NCBI GenBank assembly: GCA_965276715.1 | Contig: OZ255622.1 | Span: 4,154,001 to 4,218,000, forward strand | From: CAXTPV01 sp965276715 | GTDB taxonomy: Bacteria > Pseudomonadota > Alphaproteobacteria > Acetobacterales > Acetobacteraceae | Direction of reading: 5' to 3' | DNA length: 64,000 nucleotides | In this document: positions 42,046 to 50,727 of the stretch, one piece after another | How the letters are laid out: each line of letters begins with the position of its first letter | Numbering within the stretch: position 1 is the stretch's first letter | Position numbers and translations under genes: made by a program | The notes under the pieces: model-generated | What the model saw: only the letters and a program-made list of their open reading frames with translations | The model's database searches: none | Told to the model about the DNA's origin: nothing

Positions 42046-42879
42046 CTAGCCCAGCCGGTACAGCCGGTCACAGGCCGGGCGCGTCACGGCGGGCGGTCCT
42101 CCCGCCTTCGACATCGCATCGATCGAGGACGGATCGCACGTGTTGAAATCGAACATCCCCCAATGATGCGCGATCATCTCCCGCACGCCAGCCTGCCGGC
42201 ACAACGCAGCCGCCTCGTCGAGCGTAAAGTTTCCCGGCACCCCCGCCGCTGCCCGCTCCGGATCGCGGCCATTAACCGGCAGCAATGCCACCGTCGCACC
42301 GAGCAAGGCCACCCGATCCGCCAGGCCTTCAAAGGGAACGCAATCGCCGCTGTGATAGAGCGCAAAGCCAGGCCCGGTGATCCCGAACCCGAGGAACCGA
42401 TGCTGTCCTGCCGCATCGGTCTCCATTCGCTCGTGCGCGGCGGCAATCGGCGTCAGCATCAGGTTCCCGATACGCAACTTCCGACCGGCCGACGCCCCGA
42501 TCAGACGGCTCGCCGGCACCAGGCTCGACGCATGGCCGGTCTCGGCGGCCGGCACGACGAAGCGGCAGCCCGGATGTTCGCGCGCCAGCACCGGCAGCGT
42601 CCCCGGATCCATGTGATCGCCGTGCCGGTGCGTGCACAGCACCAGATCGACCCGCTCGAAGGCGTCCGGGGCGATCGGAACCGCCATCGCGCGTCGATGG
42701 TCGAAGCGTCCGCCACGATGTTTCGCCGCCAGACTGTCCGACAGGTAGGGGTCGATCAACACGATGTCGGCGTCCACGCGCAACAGGAACCCCGCCTGCC
42801 CGAGCCAGATCAACGACGCGCCCCGATGCGGCCGCCCCAAAGCCTCGGCCAGGCTTCCGCCCAGGCTCTCCTCCTTCAT
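42046..42879 (-). CDS. MBL-fold metallohydrolase, UlaG-like lactonase
   Basis: A 277-residue metallo-beta-lactamase-fold protein like UlaG (L-ascorbate-6-phosphate lactonase). SLIWLGQAGFLLRVDADIVLIDPYLSDSL is the typical N-terminus; the metal motif is THRHGDHMDPG; late ligands are YHSGDCVPF and MIAHHWGMFDFN. It likely opens a sugar-acid lactone, perhaps phosphorylated, feeding the KDPG aldolase route. It is separated by 3 and 5 bases from its neighbours, so co-transcribed. Confidence 0.87.
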   Translation of the reverse strand: MKEESLGGSLAEALGRPHRGASLIWLGQAGFLLRVDADIVLIDPYLSDSLAAKHRGGRFDHRRAMAVPIAPDAFERVDLVLCTHRHGDHMDPGTLPVLAREHPGCRFVVPAAETGHASSLVPASRLIGASAGRKLRIGNLMLTPIAAAHERMETDAAGQHRFLGFGITGPGFALYHSGDCVPFEGLADRVALLGATVALLPVNGRDPERAAAGVPGNFTLDEAAALCRQAGVREMIAHHWGMFDFNTCDPSSIDAMSKAGGPPAVTRPACDRLYRLG

Positions 42880-42882
42880 GCT

Positions 42883-43806
42883 TCAGTCCGCGAGCGCGCG
42901 CAGCAGATTGTCCACCGCGGCCGCCGTCGCCGCGCGCACGCTTTCCGCCGTCAATCCGCCCACATGCGGTGTCGCGATCACCCTGTCGTCACGGAGCAGA
43001 GCGCTCGACGGCGGCGGTTCGACCGCGAAGACGTCCGTGGCGTAACCGCCGATGCGCCCCGCGTGCAAGGCGGCCTCCAGCGCCGCCTCGTCCACCAGCC
43101 CGGCGCGTGCCGTGTTGACCACGTGGCATCCCGGCCGGAGCCGGCCGATCCGCTCGGCGTCCAGCAGACACCCGTCCGCCGGTAGCGGGCAATGCAGGCT
43201 GACGATGTCCGCCTCCAGCAGCAGTTCCTCGAGCGTTGACCAGCGGAACCCGTCGCCCGGCACCAGCGACGGATGCCTGATCGGGTCGAACCCGAGCACG
43301 CGAGCCCCGAGACCGAGTGCGGCGCGCACGACGAGCCGTCCGACCGCGCCGCACCCCACCACGCCGACCGTCCGGCCGCCGATCTCCTCGCCCGGGCGCC
43401 GCGTCCACTGGCCGGCCTTGAGGGACGCGTCCGACCACGGGATCGACCGCAGCGAGGCCAGCATCAATCCGACGGCGAGTTCCGCTACGCCGCGCGCATT
43501 CGCGCCATCCGCGCGCAGGACGGCAATCCCGAGCTCGGCGGCCGTCGCCAGCGGCAGGTTGTCCACGCCGCTGCCGTTCCGGCTGATGACGCGCAGCCCG
43601 CGCGCCTGGCGCAGCACGTGCGCCGAGACCGGCTCGACGCCGGCGATCCAACCCACGCATCCAGGCAGCAGCCGCAGCAGCTCGCTCTCGTCCGGTGTCT
43701 CGCCCGCCGTGCTGAACACGAGCGCCAGTCCCGCCTCCTCGAGCCGGTGCAGCGCCGGATCGGGCGTCCGGGTCAGCGACCGTGGCGTGACCAGCACCCG
43801 GTTCAA
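42883..43806 (-). CDS. D-2-hydroxyacid dehydrogenase (phosphoglycerate-dehydrogenase-like)
   Basis: A 307-residue NAD-dependent dehydrogenase. SRNGSGVDNLPL, the Rossmann motif VGVVGCGAVGRLVVRAALGLG, catalytic R of VNTARAGLVDEAALEAAL, E of DVFAVEPPP and H of VIATPHVGGLTAESVRA match PGDH-like enzymes without the serine-feedback ACT domain. In this operon it probably reduces or oxidises an intermediate 2-keto/2-hydroxy sugar acid. Gap of seven bases to the upstream gene. Confidence 0.9.
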   Translation of the reverse strand: MNRVLVTPRSLTRTPDPALHRLEEAGLALVFSTAGETPDESELLRLLPGCVGWIAGVEPVSAHVLRQARGLRVISRNGSGVDNLPLATAAELGIAVLRADGANARGVAELAVGLMLASLRSIPWSDASLKAGQWTRRPGEEIGGRTVGVVGCGAVGRLVVRAALGLGARVLGFDPIRHPSLVPGDGFRWSTLEELLLEADIVSLHCPLPADGCLLDAERIGRLRPGCHVVNTARAGLVDEAALEAALHAGRIGGYATDVFAVEPPPSSALLRDDRVIATPHVGGLTAESVRAATAAAVDNLLRALAD

Positions 43807-43813
43807 CGGCGTC

Positions 43814-44773
43814 TCATCGCGCGTTCGCGCGCGGTGCGCCGCCGGCGAGCGCCGACAGGCGCTCGAACACCGGTCCGGACGGAACCTCGACGGCGAACAC
43901 CTCTGCGATCACCTGGGTCCAGCCGTGGAGGAAGTAGTGCCAGCCGTCCACGACCCGCAGGCCGCGTCGATCGGCCTGCGCGTCCGCCTGGTCGAGAAAG
44001 ACCAAGTCGCCGCGATAATTGAGATCCCACACCAATCCGCCGCGCGGGAACGACGCGCCGTTCGTCAGCGGCGAACCCGGGCGGTCCTTGCCCAGTCCGG
44101 TCGCGTTGATCGCCAGCGATCCGGGCGGAAGTTCCGACAGCAGCGCGTCATTGTCGGTGGCCGATTGTGCCTGGACATACGCGACCGCGATCCCCGTCTC
44201 GAGGCCGTCATGGAACCGCCGCAGCGTCTCGAGCCGCTCGGCCGAGATGTCCGACACCACGATGCGCCCTGGCCGGTCCGCGCCGCGCTCCCGCCGCATC
44301 AGGTTCCAGGTGATGGCCGTCGTGGCGCCACCCGCCCCCATCGCCAGCACCGCCGCACCGGTCGAGGCGAAGTGGCCCTCCGGCACGATCGCCCGCAGCG
44401 CCAGCGCCGCCGAGACCGGATCCTTGGCATGCCCAACAAGCCGCGCGCCGCGCTTGGACAGGCAGCTCACCTCGGCCTGGGAAGCCGCGAACGGGTCGAG
44501 CTCGTCGAACAGGTCGGCACTCGCCGCCAGCAGGTCGATCTTGTGCGTGGTCACCAGCGCGCCGAGCGACAAGGCGTCGTGCTTGATGAACGCGACCGCA
44601 TCCCGATACGCCTCGGGCCGGTCGTGCAGCGCGAAATCGAGCCCCTCGATCGCGCAGTCGCCCAACTCCAGCGCGTCCGCCCAGCGCGGGAAGATCCGCA
44701 TGATCGACGATTGCGCGGTGGAAACACCGATGAAATACAGCGTCGGCCGCCCGGCGGGGCGATACGATCTCAA
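43814..44773 (-). CDS. shikimate-dehydrogenase-like oxidoreductase
   Basis: About 319 residues. N-terminal TLYFIGVSTAQSSIMRIFPRW and GALVTTHKIDLLAASADLFDEL resemble the AroE substrate domain, where SxS and the catalytic K are kept (VTTHKID). The C-terminal Rossmann part has AVLAMGAGGATTAITWNLM, INATGLGKDRPGSPL and the closing HGWTQVIAEVF helix. It is clearly not housekeeping AroE: it is longer and lies in a sugar-acid operon. It may dehydrogenate a cyclitol or sugar acid. TTG at 44773 overlaps the eda stop (TTGA). Confidence 0.8.
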   Translation of the reverse strand: MRSYRPAGRPTLYFIGVSTAQSSIMRIFPRWADALELGDCAIEGLDFALHDRPEAYRDAVAFIKHDALSLGALVTTHKIDLLAASADLFDELDPFAASQAEVSCLSKRGARLVGHAKDPVSAALALRAIVPEGHFASTGAAVLAMGAGGATTAITWNLMRRERGADRPGRIVVSDISAERLETLRRFHDGLETGIAVAYVQAQSATDNDALLSELPPGSLAINATGLGKDRPGSPLTNGASFPRGGLVWDLNYRGDLVFLDQADAQADRRGLRVVDGWHYFLHGWTQVIAEVFAVEVPSGPVFERLSALAGGAPRANAR

Positions 44774-45426
44774 GACTCCGCCCTGACCGCATCGATCATC
44801 TCGAGCGCCGCCCGGGCCGCCGTCCTGATCCCCGTCCAGTCGCCGTCGGCGATCGCCTGCCGGGTCGCGATCCAGCTTCCGCCCACGGCGGCGACCGCCC
44901 GCTCCCGCAGCCAGTCGCCAAGCGTCGCCGGGGAGACGCCGCCTGTCGGAATGAACCGGACCGCGTGCATGGCGAACGGCGCCGCGACCGATCGCAGAAA
45001 TCCGATGCCGCCCGCCGGCACCGCGGGAAAGAACTTGAACGTCGTCAGGCCGAACTCGAGACCCGCCTGCAGATCGGACGGCGTCATCACGCCCGGCACG
45101 TAGGGCAGGCCGCAGGACATCGCATGCGCCACCATCGGCCGGCTCAGGCCCGGCGCCAGCGCGAAGCGCGCGCCCGCCGCCTGCGCCCGATCGAGGTCCT
45201 GGGTGCGCACCACCGTCCCGGCGCCGACCAGCATGTCGGGATGGCGATCGGCGATCCGCCCGATCACCTCTGCCGCGGCCGCCGTGCGGAACGTGATCTC
45301 CACCACGCCGAGGCCCGCCTCCAGCAGCGTCTCCGCCAGCGCGTCGGCCCGCGCCGGATCCTCGATCTCGACGACAGGAATCACCCCGAAGCGCGTCGCC
45401 GCCTCGATCATGTCCACCGCGCTCAT
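44770..45426 (-). CDS. eda: 2-dehydro-3-deoxy-phosphogluconate (KDPG) aldolase
   Basis: A 218-residue class I aldolase that splits KDPG (or KDPGal) into pyruvate and glyceraldehyde-3-phosphate. Conserved: GVIPVVEIEDPARADALAETLLEAGLGVVEITFRT with catalytic E, VGAGTVV, PYVPGVMTPSDLQAGLEFGLTTFKFFPA with Schiff-base K, and RFIPTGGVSPATLGDWL. ATG at 45426 overlaps the isomerase stop (ATGA). No edd dehydratase is present nearby, so the KDPG precursor is made by another route or elsewhere. Confidence 0.93.
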   Translation of the reverse strand: MSAVDMIEAATRFGVIPVVEIEDPARADALAETLLEAGLGVVEITFRTAAAAEVIGRIADRHPDMLVGAGTVVRTQDLDRAQAAGARFALAPGLSRPMVAHAMSCGLPYVPGVMTPSDLQAGLEFGLTTFKFFPAVPAGGIGFLRSVAAPFAMHAVRFIPTGGVSPATLGDWLRERAVAAVGGSWIATRQAIADGDWTGIRTAARAALEMIDAVRAES

Positions 45427-46022
45427 GCCGCCCGCGGCCGCGGCCGGTAGCGCGGATTGTCCTCCCGCCGCCATCCGCCCTGTCCATCCGCCGTGATCAG
45501 CACACGCATGCCGCCTGCGCGCTCGATGATCCCGTAATCCTGCCCGGCGTCGGCCGGATAGCAGAACACGGTCACCAGCTTGTCATGACCGACATTGACG
45601 CTGCGGTGGATCCAGTGCGGCGCGACGTAGACGATGCTTTGCGGCCGCATCTCGGCCGTCTCGACCGTCCCGTCCTCGAGCTCCATCAGCATCACCCCAT
45701 GGCCCGACTGGCAATAGTAGATCTCCGGCCGATCGGTTCGCGCGTGGATGTGGCCGCGCGTCATCATGAACTCGCGTCCCACGATCCCCGGCTGCAGCGT
45801 GCTGACGCCGAAGATCAGATCGCCACTGTCGGCCGACGGCCGGACATCCTCCACGGCGTAGGCGACCGCGTCCCCGGTCTCGTCCACGACATGCTCGAGC
45901 GCGTCCTCGTCGAGGAACAGCCCGCGCAACTCCGAGAACCGCTTCTCGTAGCGTCCGGTGGCACCCTCGAGCGTGCCGGTCCCAGGTCGCACGATCGAGG
46001 TGCTGGGCATCGGAGCGAACAT
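45423..46022 (-). CDS. cupin-type glucose-6-phosphate isomerase
   Basis: A 199-residue cupin of the archaeal-type phosphoglucose isomerase family. TRGHIHARTDRPEIYYCQSGHGVMLMELEDG carries the metal-binding HxH...E set and APHWIHRSVNVG the second histidine. It interconverts aldose and ketose phosphates; glucose-6-phosphate is the known substrate, but in this operon a different sugar phosphate is possible. First gene of the leftward operon; the palindrome GTAGT-3-ACTAC lies about 24 bases before its ATG. Confidence 0.88.
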   Translation of the reverse strand: MFAPMPSTSIVRPGTGTLEGATGRYEKRFSELRGLFLDEDALEHVVDETGDAVAYAVEDVRPSADSGDLIFGVSTLQPGIVGREFMMTRGHIHARTDRPEIYYCQSGHGVMLMELEDGTVETAEMRPQSIVYVAPHWIHRSVNVGHDKLVTVFCYPADAGQDYGIIERAGGMRVLITADGQGGWRREDNPRYRPRPRAA

Positions 46023-46045
46023 GCGGATTGTCCCCAGAAGATTAC

Positions 46046-46058
46046 GTAGTTTTACTAC
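46046..46058. promoter_or_regulatory. GTAGT-TTT-ACTAC operator before the isomerase-eda operon
   Basis: A perfect 5-3-5 inverted repeat (GTAGTTTTACTAC) in the 110-base gap upstream of the isomerase gene. The same core recurs in front of the ABC transporter operon at 51743-51755. The layout resembles HexR-type (RpiR) sites, TGTAAT-3-ATTACA, with G/C substitutions. Confidence 0.75.
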
Positions 46059-46132
46059 CGGCCCGAGACCGGATCAACCCGAGCGTCGATCAGAACGTTC
46101 ATCTCGGACATGTCGATCGTGCAGGACCCTCG

Positions 46133-46688
46133 TCACCCGGTCACCGCGCGCATCAGATAACCGCCGTCGACCGGCAGATCCGCGCCTGTTATGAACCCGG
46201 CCGCCGGCGACGCCAGCAACAGCGCGGCCCCCACCAGATCGTCCACCGTCCCCCAGCGCCTGAGTGCCGCATACTGTTCGATCGCCTCGAAACTCGGCCT
46301 TCGGTCGCGCCGCATTGGCGAGGCGCATCGCGCTGGTCAGGTTGACCGCGATCACGTCCTCGAACACCTCGTCGCGAAACTCGTCCGCGGGTCGCGCGAC
46401 GCCCTGCGCATTGACCAGCACGTCGAGCCGGCTCAGCCTGCCCACGAACGCATCGACGGTGGCAACCCGACGCACGTCCAGCACGGCAAACCGCAGCCGC
46501 TCGTTCGCCAGCTCATTTCGCGCGGTCTCGATCTTCTGCTCGGAACTTCCGGTTCCGATCACGGAGGCGCCATGGACTGTGAACCCGCGCGCGATCGCCA
46601 GTCCGATGCCGCTGCTCGCGCCCGAAACGAGCACCGTCCGGCCCTCGAACAGGTCGGCACGGAACACGGCATCCGACGGGTCGCTCAT
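46133..46688 (-). pseudogene. SDR oxidoreductase gene with internal deletion and frameshift
   Basis: Reads MSDPSDAVFRADLFEG, VLVSGASSGIGLAIARGF (cofactor motif), LDVLVNAQGVARP and VNLTSAMRLANAARP, then breaks near 46300. The C-terminal end resumes in another frame: EAIEQYAALRRWGTVDDLVGAALLLASPAAGF and GADLPVDGGYLM. About 85 residues holding the catalytic S and YxxxK are missing. The remaining ends are well conserved, so loss looks recent. The start overlaps the FGGY kinase stop (ATGA), so it was an operon member. Confidence 0.85.
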
Positions 46689-48202
46689 CGTGGTTCTCCA
46701 GGAATGCCGAGCGCGTCGAGCAGGTCGTACTGGCTCTGGCTGTTGCGGTAGATCGATTCGAACACAGGCAGCAGGCGCGCGTAACCCTCCGCCCAGGCCG
46801 GATTGGGTGCCACCTCCTCGCCGTGGCGTACGAGACGGCCGACCGCATCGTCGAGCCGGGAGAAGCGTCCGGTCGCGACCGAAGCCAGCACCGCGCAACC
46901 GATCACACCGCATTCCGCCTCGGCCGGCACCACCATCGGCATGTTGTAGATGCTCGCCTTGATCTCCAGCCATAGACGCGTCTTTGCCCCGCCGCCCGAG
47001 GCGATCACCCGCTCCATCCGCTGGCCGGACGCCGCTCGCATGATCCGGAGATGCCGGGCGACCGACAAGGCGACGCCCTCCATCACCGCCCGATGCAGAT
47101 GTGCCAGCCCGTGGCGCGGCGTGATGCCGAAGAACTGCGCGCGTGCGTTCCGATGCGCGCCGAGCCGCTCGCCCGACAGATAGGGCAGGAACACCAGTCC
47201 GTCCGAGCCGGCTGGCGCGTCCGCCGCGCGCCGGACGATCTCGTCGTAGCCGATCGCGTTGTCGTGGAACGCCCGGCGCGCCCAGCGCATCGCGTCCCCG
47301 CCGGAGTCGAGCAGCACGAACGCACCCCAGACACCGTCAGCGACCGCCACGTTCGACATCTCCGGGTCCAGCACCGGCCGATCCAGCATCTGCGTGACAA
47401 TGCACGACGTCCCCGTCACGTCCGATCCCAATCCCGGCCGGCTCGCACCGGAGCCGATCAGCGCCACCGGATAGTCGCCGCCTCCGACCAGCACCGGCAA
47501 CCCGGCCGGCAGGCCCGTCGCCCGCGCCGCGTCCGCCGTCACGTGCCCGAGGATCTCGTGCGGCATGCGGATCGGCGCGAGCTTGCGCCGATCGAGCCCC
47601 ATCCGGGCGATCATCGTCTCCGACCAGTCGCTGGTCCGCGGATCCATCAGGAACGAGCACGACGCTTCCGTCCAATCCGTCGCGCGCTCCCCGGTCAGCC
47701 GGAAATTGATGAAATCCTTCGGCATCAGCACGGTCGTCGCGCGCTCGTAGGCCTGCGCTTCGTGATCGCGCAGCCACTGCAGCTTGAAACCGGGCCAGGC
47801 CGGCGTCGGCGTGTTCGCGCAGTCCGCCAGGGTGTCGGCCGGCGCGTGACACCGCTCGAACGCCTCGACCAGGCCGAGCGTGCGCTTGTCGTTCCACAAT
47901 GGCGCTGTCGCCCGCGTCGGCTGTCCGTCGTCATCGAGCAGGACGGTCGCGTGCATCTGTCCGCACGCACAGACGGCCTCGATCGCGCGCACCTCCTCGC
48001 CGATCGCGTCGATCAGCCGGCGCACGACGGTGACCACACCATCCCACCAATCGTCCGGCCGCTGCTCGGACCACCCGTAGCGCGGCACGATCTGTTCGTG
48101 CTCATGGCTCTCGATCCGCCGTATGCGTCCCGAACGGTCGACCAGTGCCGCCCGGACGCTGCCGGTTCCGACATCGATCGCGAGCGTCGCGGCCTCCGTC
48201 AC
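46685..48202 (-). CDS. FGGY-family carbohydrate kinase (xylulokinase/gluconokinase-like)
   Basis: A 505-residue sugar kinase. LAIDVGTGSVRAALVDRSGRI is phosphate-1; VCACGQMHATVLLDDDG resembles xylulokinase GQMHG; GGGDYPVALIGSG and ASGGGAKTRLWLEIKASIYNMPM are the phosphate-2 and adenosine motifs. It likely phosphorylates the imported sugar or sugar acid. It lies 19 bases after the permease gene and overlaps the SDR pseudogene downstream. Exact substrate cannot be read from the sequence. Confidence 0.88.
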   Translation of the reverse strand: MTEAATLAIDVGTGSVRAALVDRSGRIRRIESHEHEQIVPRYGWSEQRPDDWWDGVVTVVRRLIDAIGEEVRAIEAVCACGQMHATVLLDDDGQPTRATAPLWNDKRTLGLVEAFERCHAPADTLADCANTPTPAWPGFKLQWLRDHEAQAYERATTVLMPKDFINFRLTGERATDWTEASCSFLMDPRTSDWSETMIARMGLDRRKLAPIRMPHEILGHVTADAARATGLPAGLPVLVGGGDYPVALIGSGASRPGLGSDVTGTSCIVTQMLDRPVLDPEMSNVAVADGVWGAFVLLDSGGDAMRWARRAFHDNAIGYDEIVRRAADAPAGSDGLVFLPYLSGERLGAHRNARAQFFGITPRHGLAHLHRAVMEGVALSVARHLRIMRAASGQRMERVIASGGGAKTRLWLEIKASIYNMPMVVPAEAECGVIGCAVLASVATGRFSRLDDAVGRLVRHGEEVAPNPAWAEGYARLLPVFESIYRNSQSQYDLLDALGIPGEPR

Positions 48203-48221
48203 CGACGATCGGGTCCCACGC

Positions 48222-49220
48222 TCAGCGTCGCATCCACTGCGACCCCTGCTGCAGCAGAACCGCGAGCATGATGATCACGCCCATGCACACATCCTGGCTG
48301 TAGCCCGGCACGCCGGCCAGGTTCATGATGTTGCCGATCACCCCGAGCACCAGCACGCCGAGCAGCGTGTTGAACACGCCGCCACGGCCGCCGGTCAGGC
48401 TGGCACCGCCGATCACCACCGCCGCGATCACCTGCAGCTCGGCGCCCACCCCCACGGTCGCCGAACCCACCCCCGACCGTCCCGTCGTGATGATGCCGGC
48501 CGACGCCGCCAGCGCGCCGGAGATGACGTAGACCGCGAGGATGTAGCGCGGCACCGCGATCCCGGACAGCCGCACCGCCTCGATGTTCGAACCCGTCGCC
48601 AGCACCAGCCGGCCGAAGCGGGTCAAGGCGAGCACGATGCCGGCCAGCACGAACACGGCAAGCATCAGCAGCACCGGATAAGGCACGCCGCCGAAGAACC
48701 CGTTGGCGAAGTTGGTGAGCGGGTCTCCGTTGTCGCCCACCATGATCGGCTGGCCATCGGACAGGATCAGGGCCACCCCGCGCGCGATGGTCATCACCGC
48801 GAGCGTCATCACGAACGGCGGCAGCCGCAGATGGGCGACCGTCACGCCCGACACCAGGCCGCAGCCCGCCCCCGCCAGGACCGCGACCCCAAGCGAGAGC
48901 GTGGTGCCGTGCGCCTGCAGCATCAGCGCTCCGCAGACGCTGCCGAGGGCCGCCACCGAGCCCACCGACAGGTCGATCCCGCCCGTCAGGATCACGAACA
49001 GCATCCCGATCGCCATGATCCCGGTCCCGGAGACCTGGCGAAGCACGTTCATCAGGTTGCCGACCGTCAGGAAGTCCGGGGATTGCCAGGTGGCGCCGGA
49101 CATGATCAGCACGAAGATCACGAACGTGCCGTATCGTCTGAACGCGGCGCCCGCGTCGAAGCGCGGACGGTCGGCCACACCCTCCAACGGTGTTGCCGAC
49201 ACCATCGAACCGTTCGCCAT
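48222..49220 (-). CDS. sugar ABC transporter permease (RbsC type)
   Basis: A 332-residue membrane permease. MLFVILTGGIDLSVGSVAALGSV, LPPFVMTLAVMTIARGVALIL, GRLVLATGSNIEAVRLSGIAVPRY and VVIGGASLTGGRGGVFNTLLG are CUT2 blocks. ATG at 49220 shares one base with the ATPase stop (TGATG); a GTG at 49223 is the alternative. It serves with the ATPase and binding protein upstream; the kinase follows. Confidence 0.94.
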   Translation of the reverse strand: MANGSMVSATPLEGVADRPRFDAGAAFRRYGTFVIFVLIMSGATWQSPDFLTVGNLMNVLRQVSGTGIMAIGMLFVILTGGIDLSVGSVAALGSVCGALMLQAHGTTLSLGVAVLAGAGCGLVSGVTVAHLRLPPFVMTLAVMTIARGVALILSDGQPIMVGDNGDPLTNFANGFFGGVPYPVLLMLAVFVLAGIVLALTRFGRLVLATGSNIEAVRLSGIAVPRYILAVYVISGALAASAGIITTGRSGVGSATVGVGAELQVIAAVVIGGASLTGGRGGVFNTLLGVLVLGVIGNIMNLAGVPGYSQDVCMGVIIMLAVLLQQGSQWMRR

Positions 49221-50719
49221 CACCCAGCCACCATGCGTTCGCCCTCGTTGCGCATTGCCAGCGAAAGCAGGTTTTCCTCGGAGTAATCCCCGGGGCGGAG
49301 TTCGCCGCGCAGACGGCCTTCGCTCATCACCAGCACGCGGTCACACAGTCCGAACAGCTCCAGATGCTCCGACGAGATCACGATCACCGCCTTTCCCTCC
49401 GCGGCCATCCGGTGCACGAGCGTGTAGATCTCGGCCTTGGCACCGACATCCACCCCGCGCGTCGGCTCGTCGAGGATCACGACCTCGCCGTCATTATGGA
49501 ACCATTTCGCCAGCACCACCTTCTGCTGGTTGCCGCCTGACAGCGACGACACCGCCGCATCCATGCTCGACATCCGGATCCGCAGGTCGGACGCCAGTTT
49601 CTGCACGGTGCGTCTCTCGCCGCGGCGGCGAATGAACCCTGCCGCGTTCGTCAGCGGCGCCAGCCGCGCCATCGTCGCGTTGACGCGGATCGGCAGGGCG
49701 AGCACCGCGCCCTGCGTCTTGCGATCCTCGGGCACGAGAGCGATGCCGTGCCGTACCGCATCCCTCGGCTTTCCGATCCGGATCTCGCGGCCGCGCAGCG
49801 TCACGCGCCCGCTTCTCTTCCGGTCCGCGCCAAAAATCATCCGCGCGACCTCGGTCCTGCCGGCGCCGACCAGTCCGCCCAGTCCGACAATCTCGCCGGC
49901 GTGCACGCCGAAGCTCACGCTGATCCTCTTGCCGTCCGACAAATCCTCGACCCGCAGCACCTCCTCGCCGAGCGTGCGATCCCCTCGTTCGCCGAACAAG
50001 GTTGACAGCGTGCGCCCGACCATCAGCCGGATGACGTCGTCGACCGCGACCTCGCGCGGGCTCACCGTGTCGACACGCGCGCCGTCCTTCATGATCGTCA
50101 TCCGGTCCGCGATCCGGAACACCTCGTCGAGCCGGTGCGAGATGTAGACCACGCCGACGCCGTCGCGCCGCAGCCCGTCGATGATGCCGAGCAGGCGCTC
50201 GGCGTCCCGGACCGACAGCACCGCCGTCGGTTCGTCGAACACGATGATCCGCGCACGCCGGGACAGCACCTTGGCGATCTCGACGACCTGCTGATGCGCG
50301 ACACTCAGATCGCCCACGGTCGCCGCCGGATCGATCGTGAATCCGAGCCGCGTCGTCAAGGCGCTGGCGCGACGCCGCAAGGCGGACCACGAGATCACCG
50401 ACGGCAGTTCCCCAAGAAAGATGTTCTCCGCCACCGACAGGTCCGGCGCGAGCGCCATCTCCTGATGGATGATCGCGATCCCGAGCGCCGACGCTCGCTT
50501 GGGTCCGGACATCGCCTCGACCTTGCCGTCGATCAGGATCTCGCCCGCGCTGCTCGCGATCTCGCCGCCCAGCACGCGCATCAGCGTCGATTTCCCCGCG
50601 CCGTTCTCGCCGAGCAGCGCGTGCACCTCGCCCGAACGGAGAGAGAAATCGACCGACTTCAAGGCGGCCACGCCGCCGAAGCGTTTGCTGATGCCCTTGA
50701 GTTCGACGAGCGGCGTCAC
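49220..50719 (-). CDS. sugar ABC transporter ATP-binding protein (RbsA type)
   Basis: A 499-residue duplicated ATPase. Domain 1: GENGAGKSTLMRVL, Q-loop IIHQEMALAPDLS, signature LSVAHQQVVEIAKVL, IIVFDEPTAVLS. Domain 2: GLVGAGRTEVARMIFG in place of Walker A, LSGGNQQKVVLAKWF, VVILDEPTRGVDVGAK. GTG start at 50719, nine bases after the binding-protein stop. A clean paralogue of the ATPase at 27706, sharing the layout but clearly distinct in sequence. Confidence 0.94.
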   Translation of the reverse strand: MTPLVELKGISKRFGGVAALKSVDFSLRSGEVHALLGENGAGKSTLMRVLGGEIASSAGEILIDGKVEAMSGPKRASALGIAIIHQEMALAPDLSVAENIFLGELPSVISWSALRRRASALTTRLGFTIDPAATVGDLSVAHQQVVEIAKVLSRRARIIVFDEPTAVLSVRDAERLLGIIDGLRRDGVGVVYISHRLDEVFRIADRMTIMKDGARVDTVSPREVAVDDVIRLMVGRTLSTLFGERGDRTLGEEVLRVEDLSDGKRISVSFGVHAGEIVGLGGLVGAGRTEVARMIFGADRKRSGRVTLRGREIRIGKPRDAVRHGIALVPEDRKTQGAVLALPIRVNATMARLAPLTNAAGFIRRRGERRTVQKLASDLRIRMSSMDAAVSSLSGGNQQKVVLAKWFHNDGEVVILDEPTRGVDVGAKAEIYTLVHRMAAEGKAVIVISSEHLELFGLCDRVLVMSEGRLRGELRPGDYSEENLLSLAMRNEGERMVAG

Positions 50720-50727
50720 GAGGCGAT

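Noticed and set aside
42883..43806. Phosphoglycerate-dehydrogenase-like gene as serA
   Set aside because: It lacks the C-terminal regulatory domains and sits in a catabolic operon; a role on another hydroxyacid is more likely.
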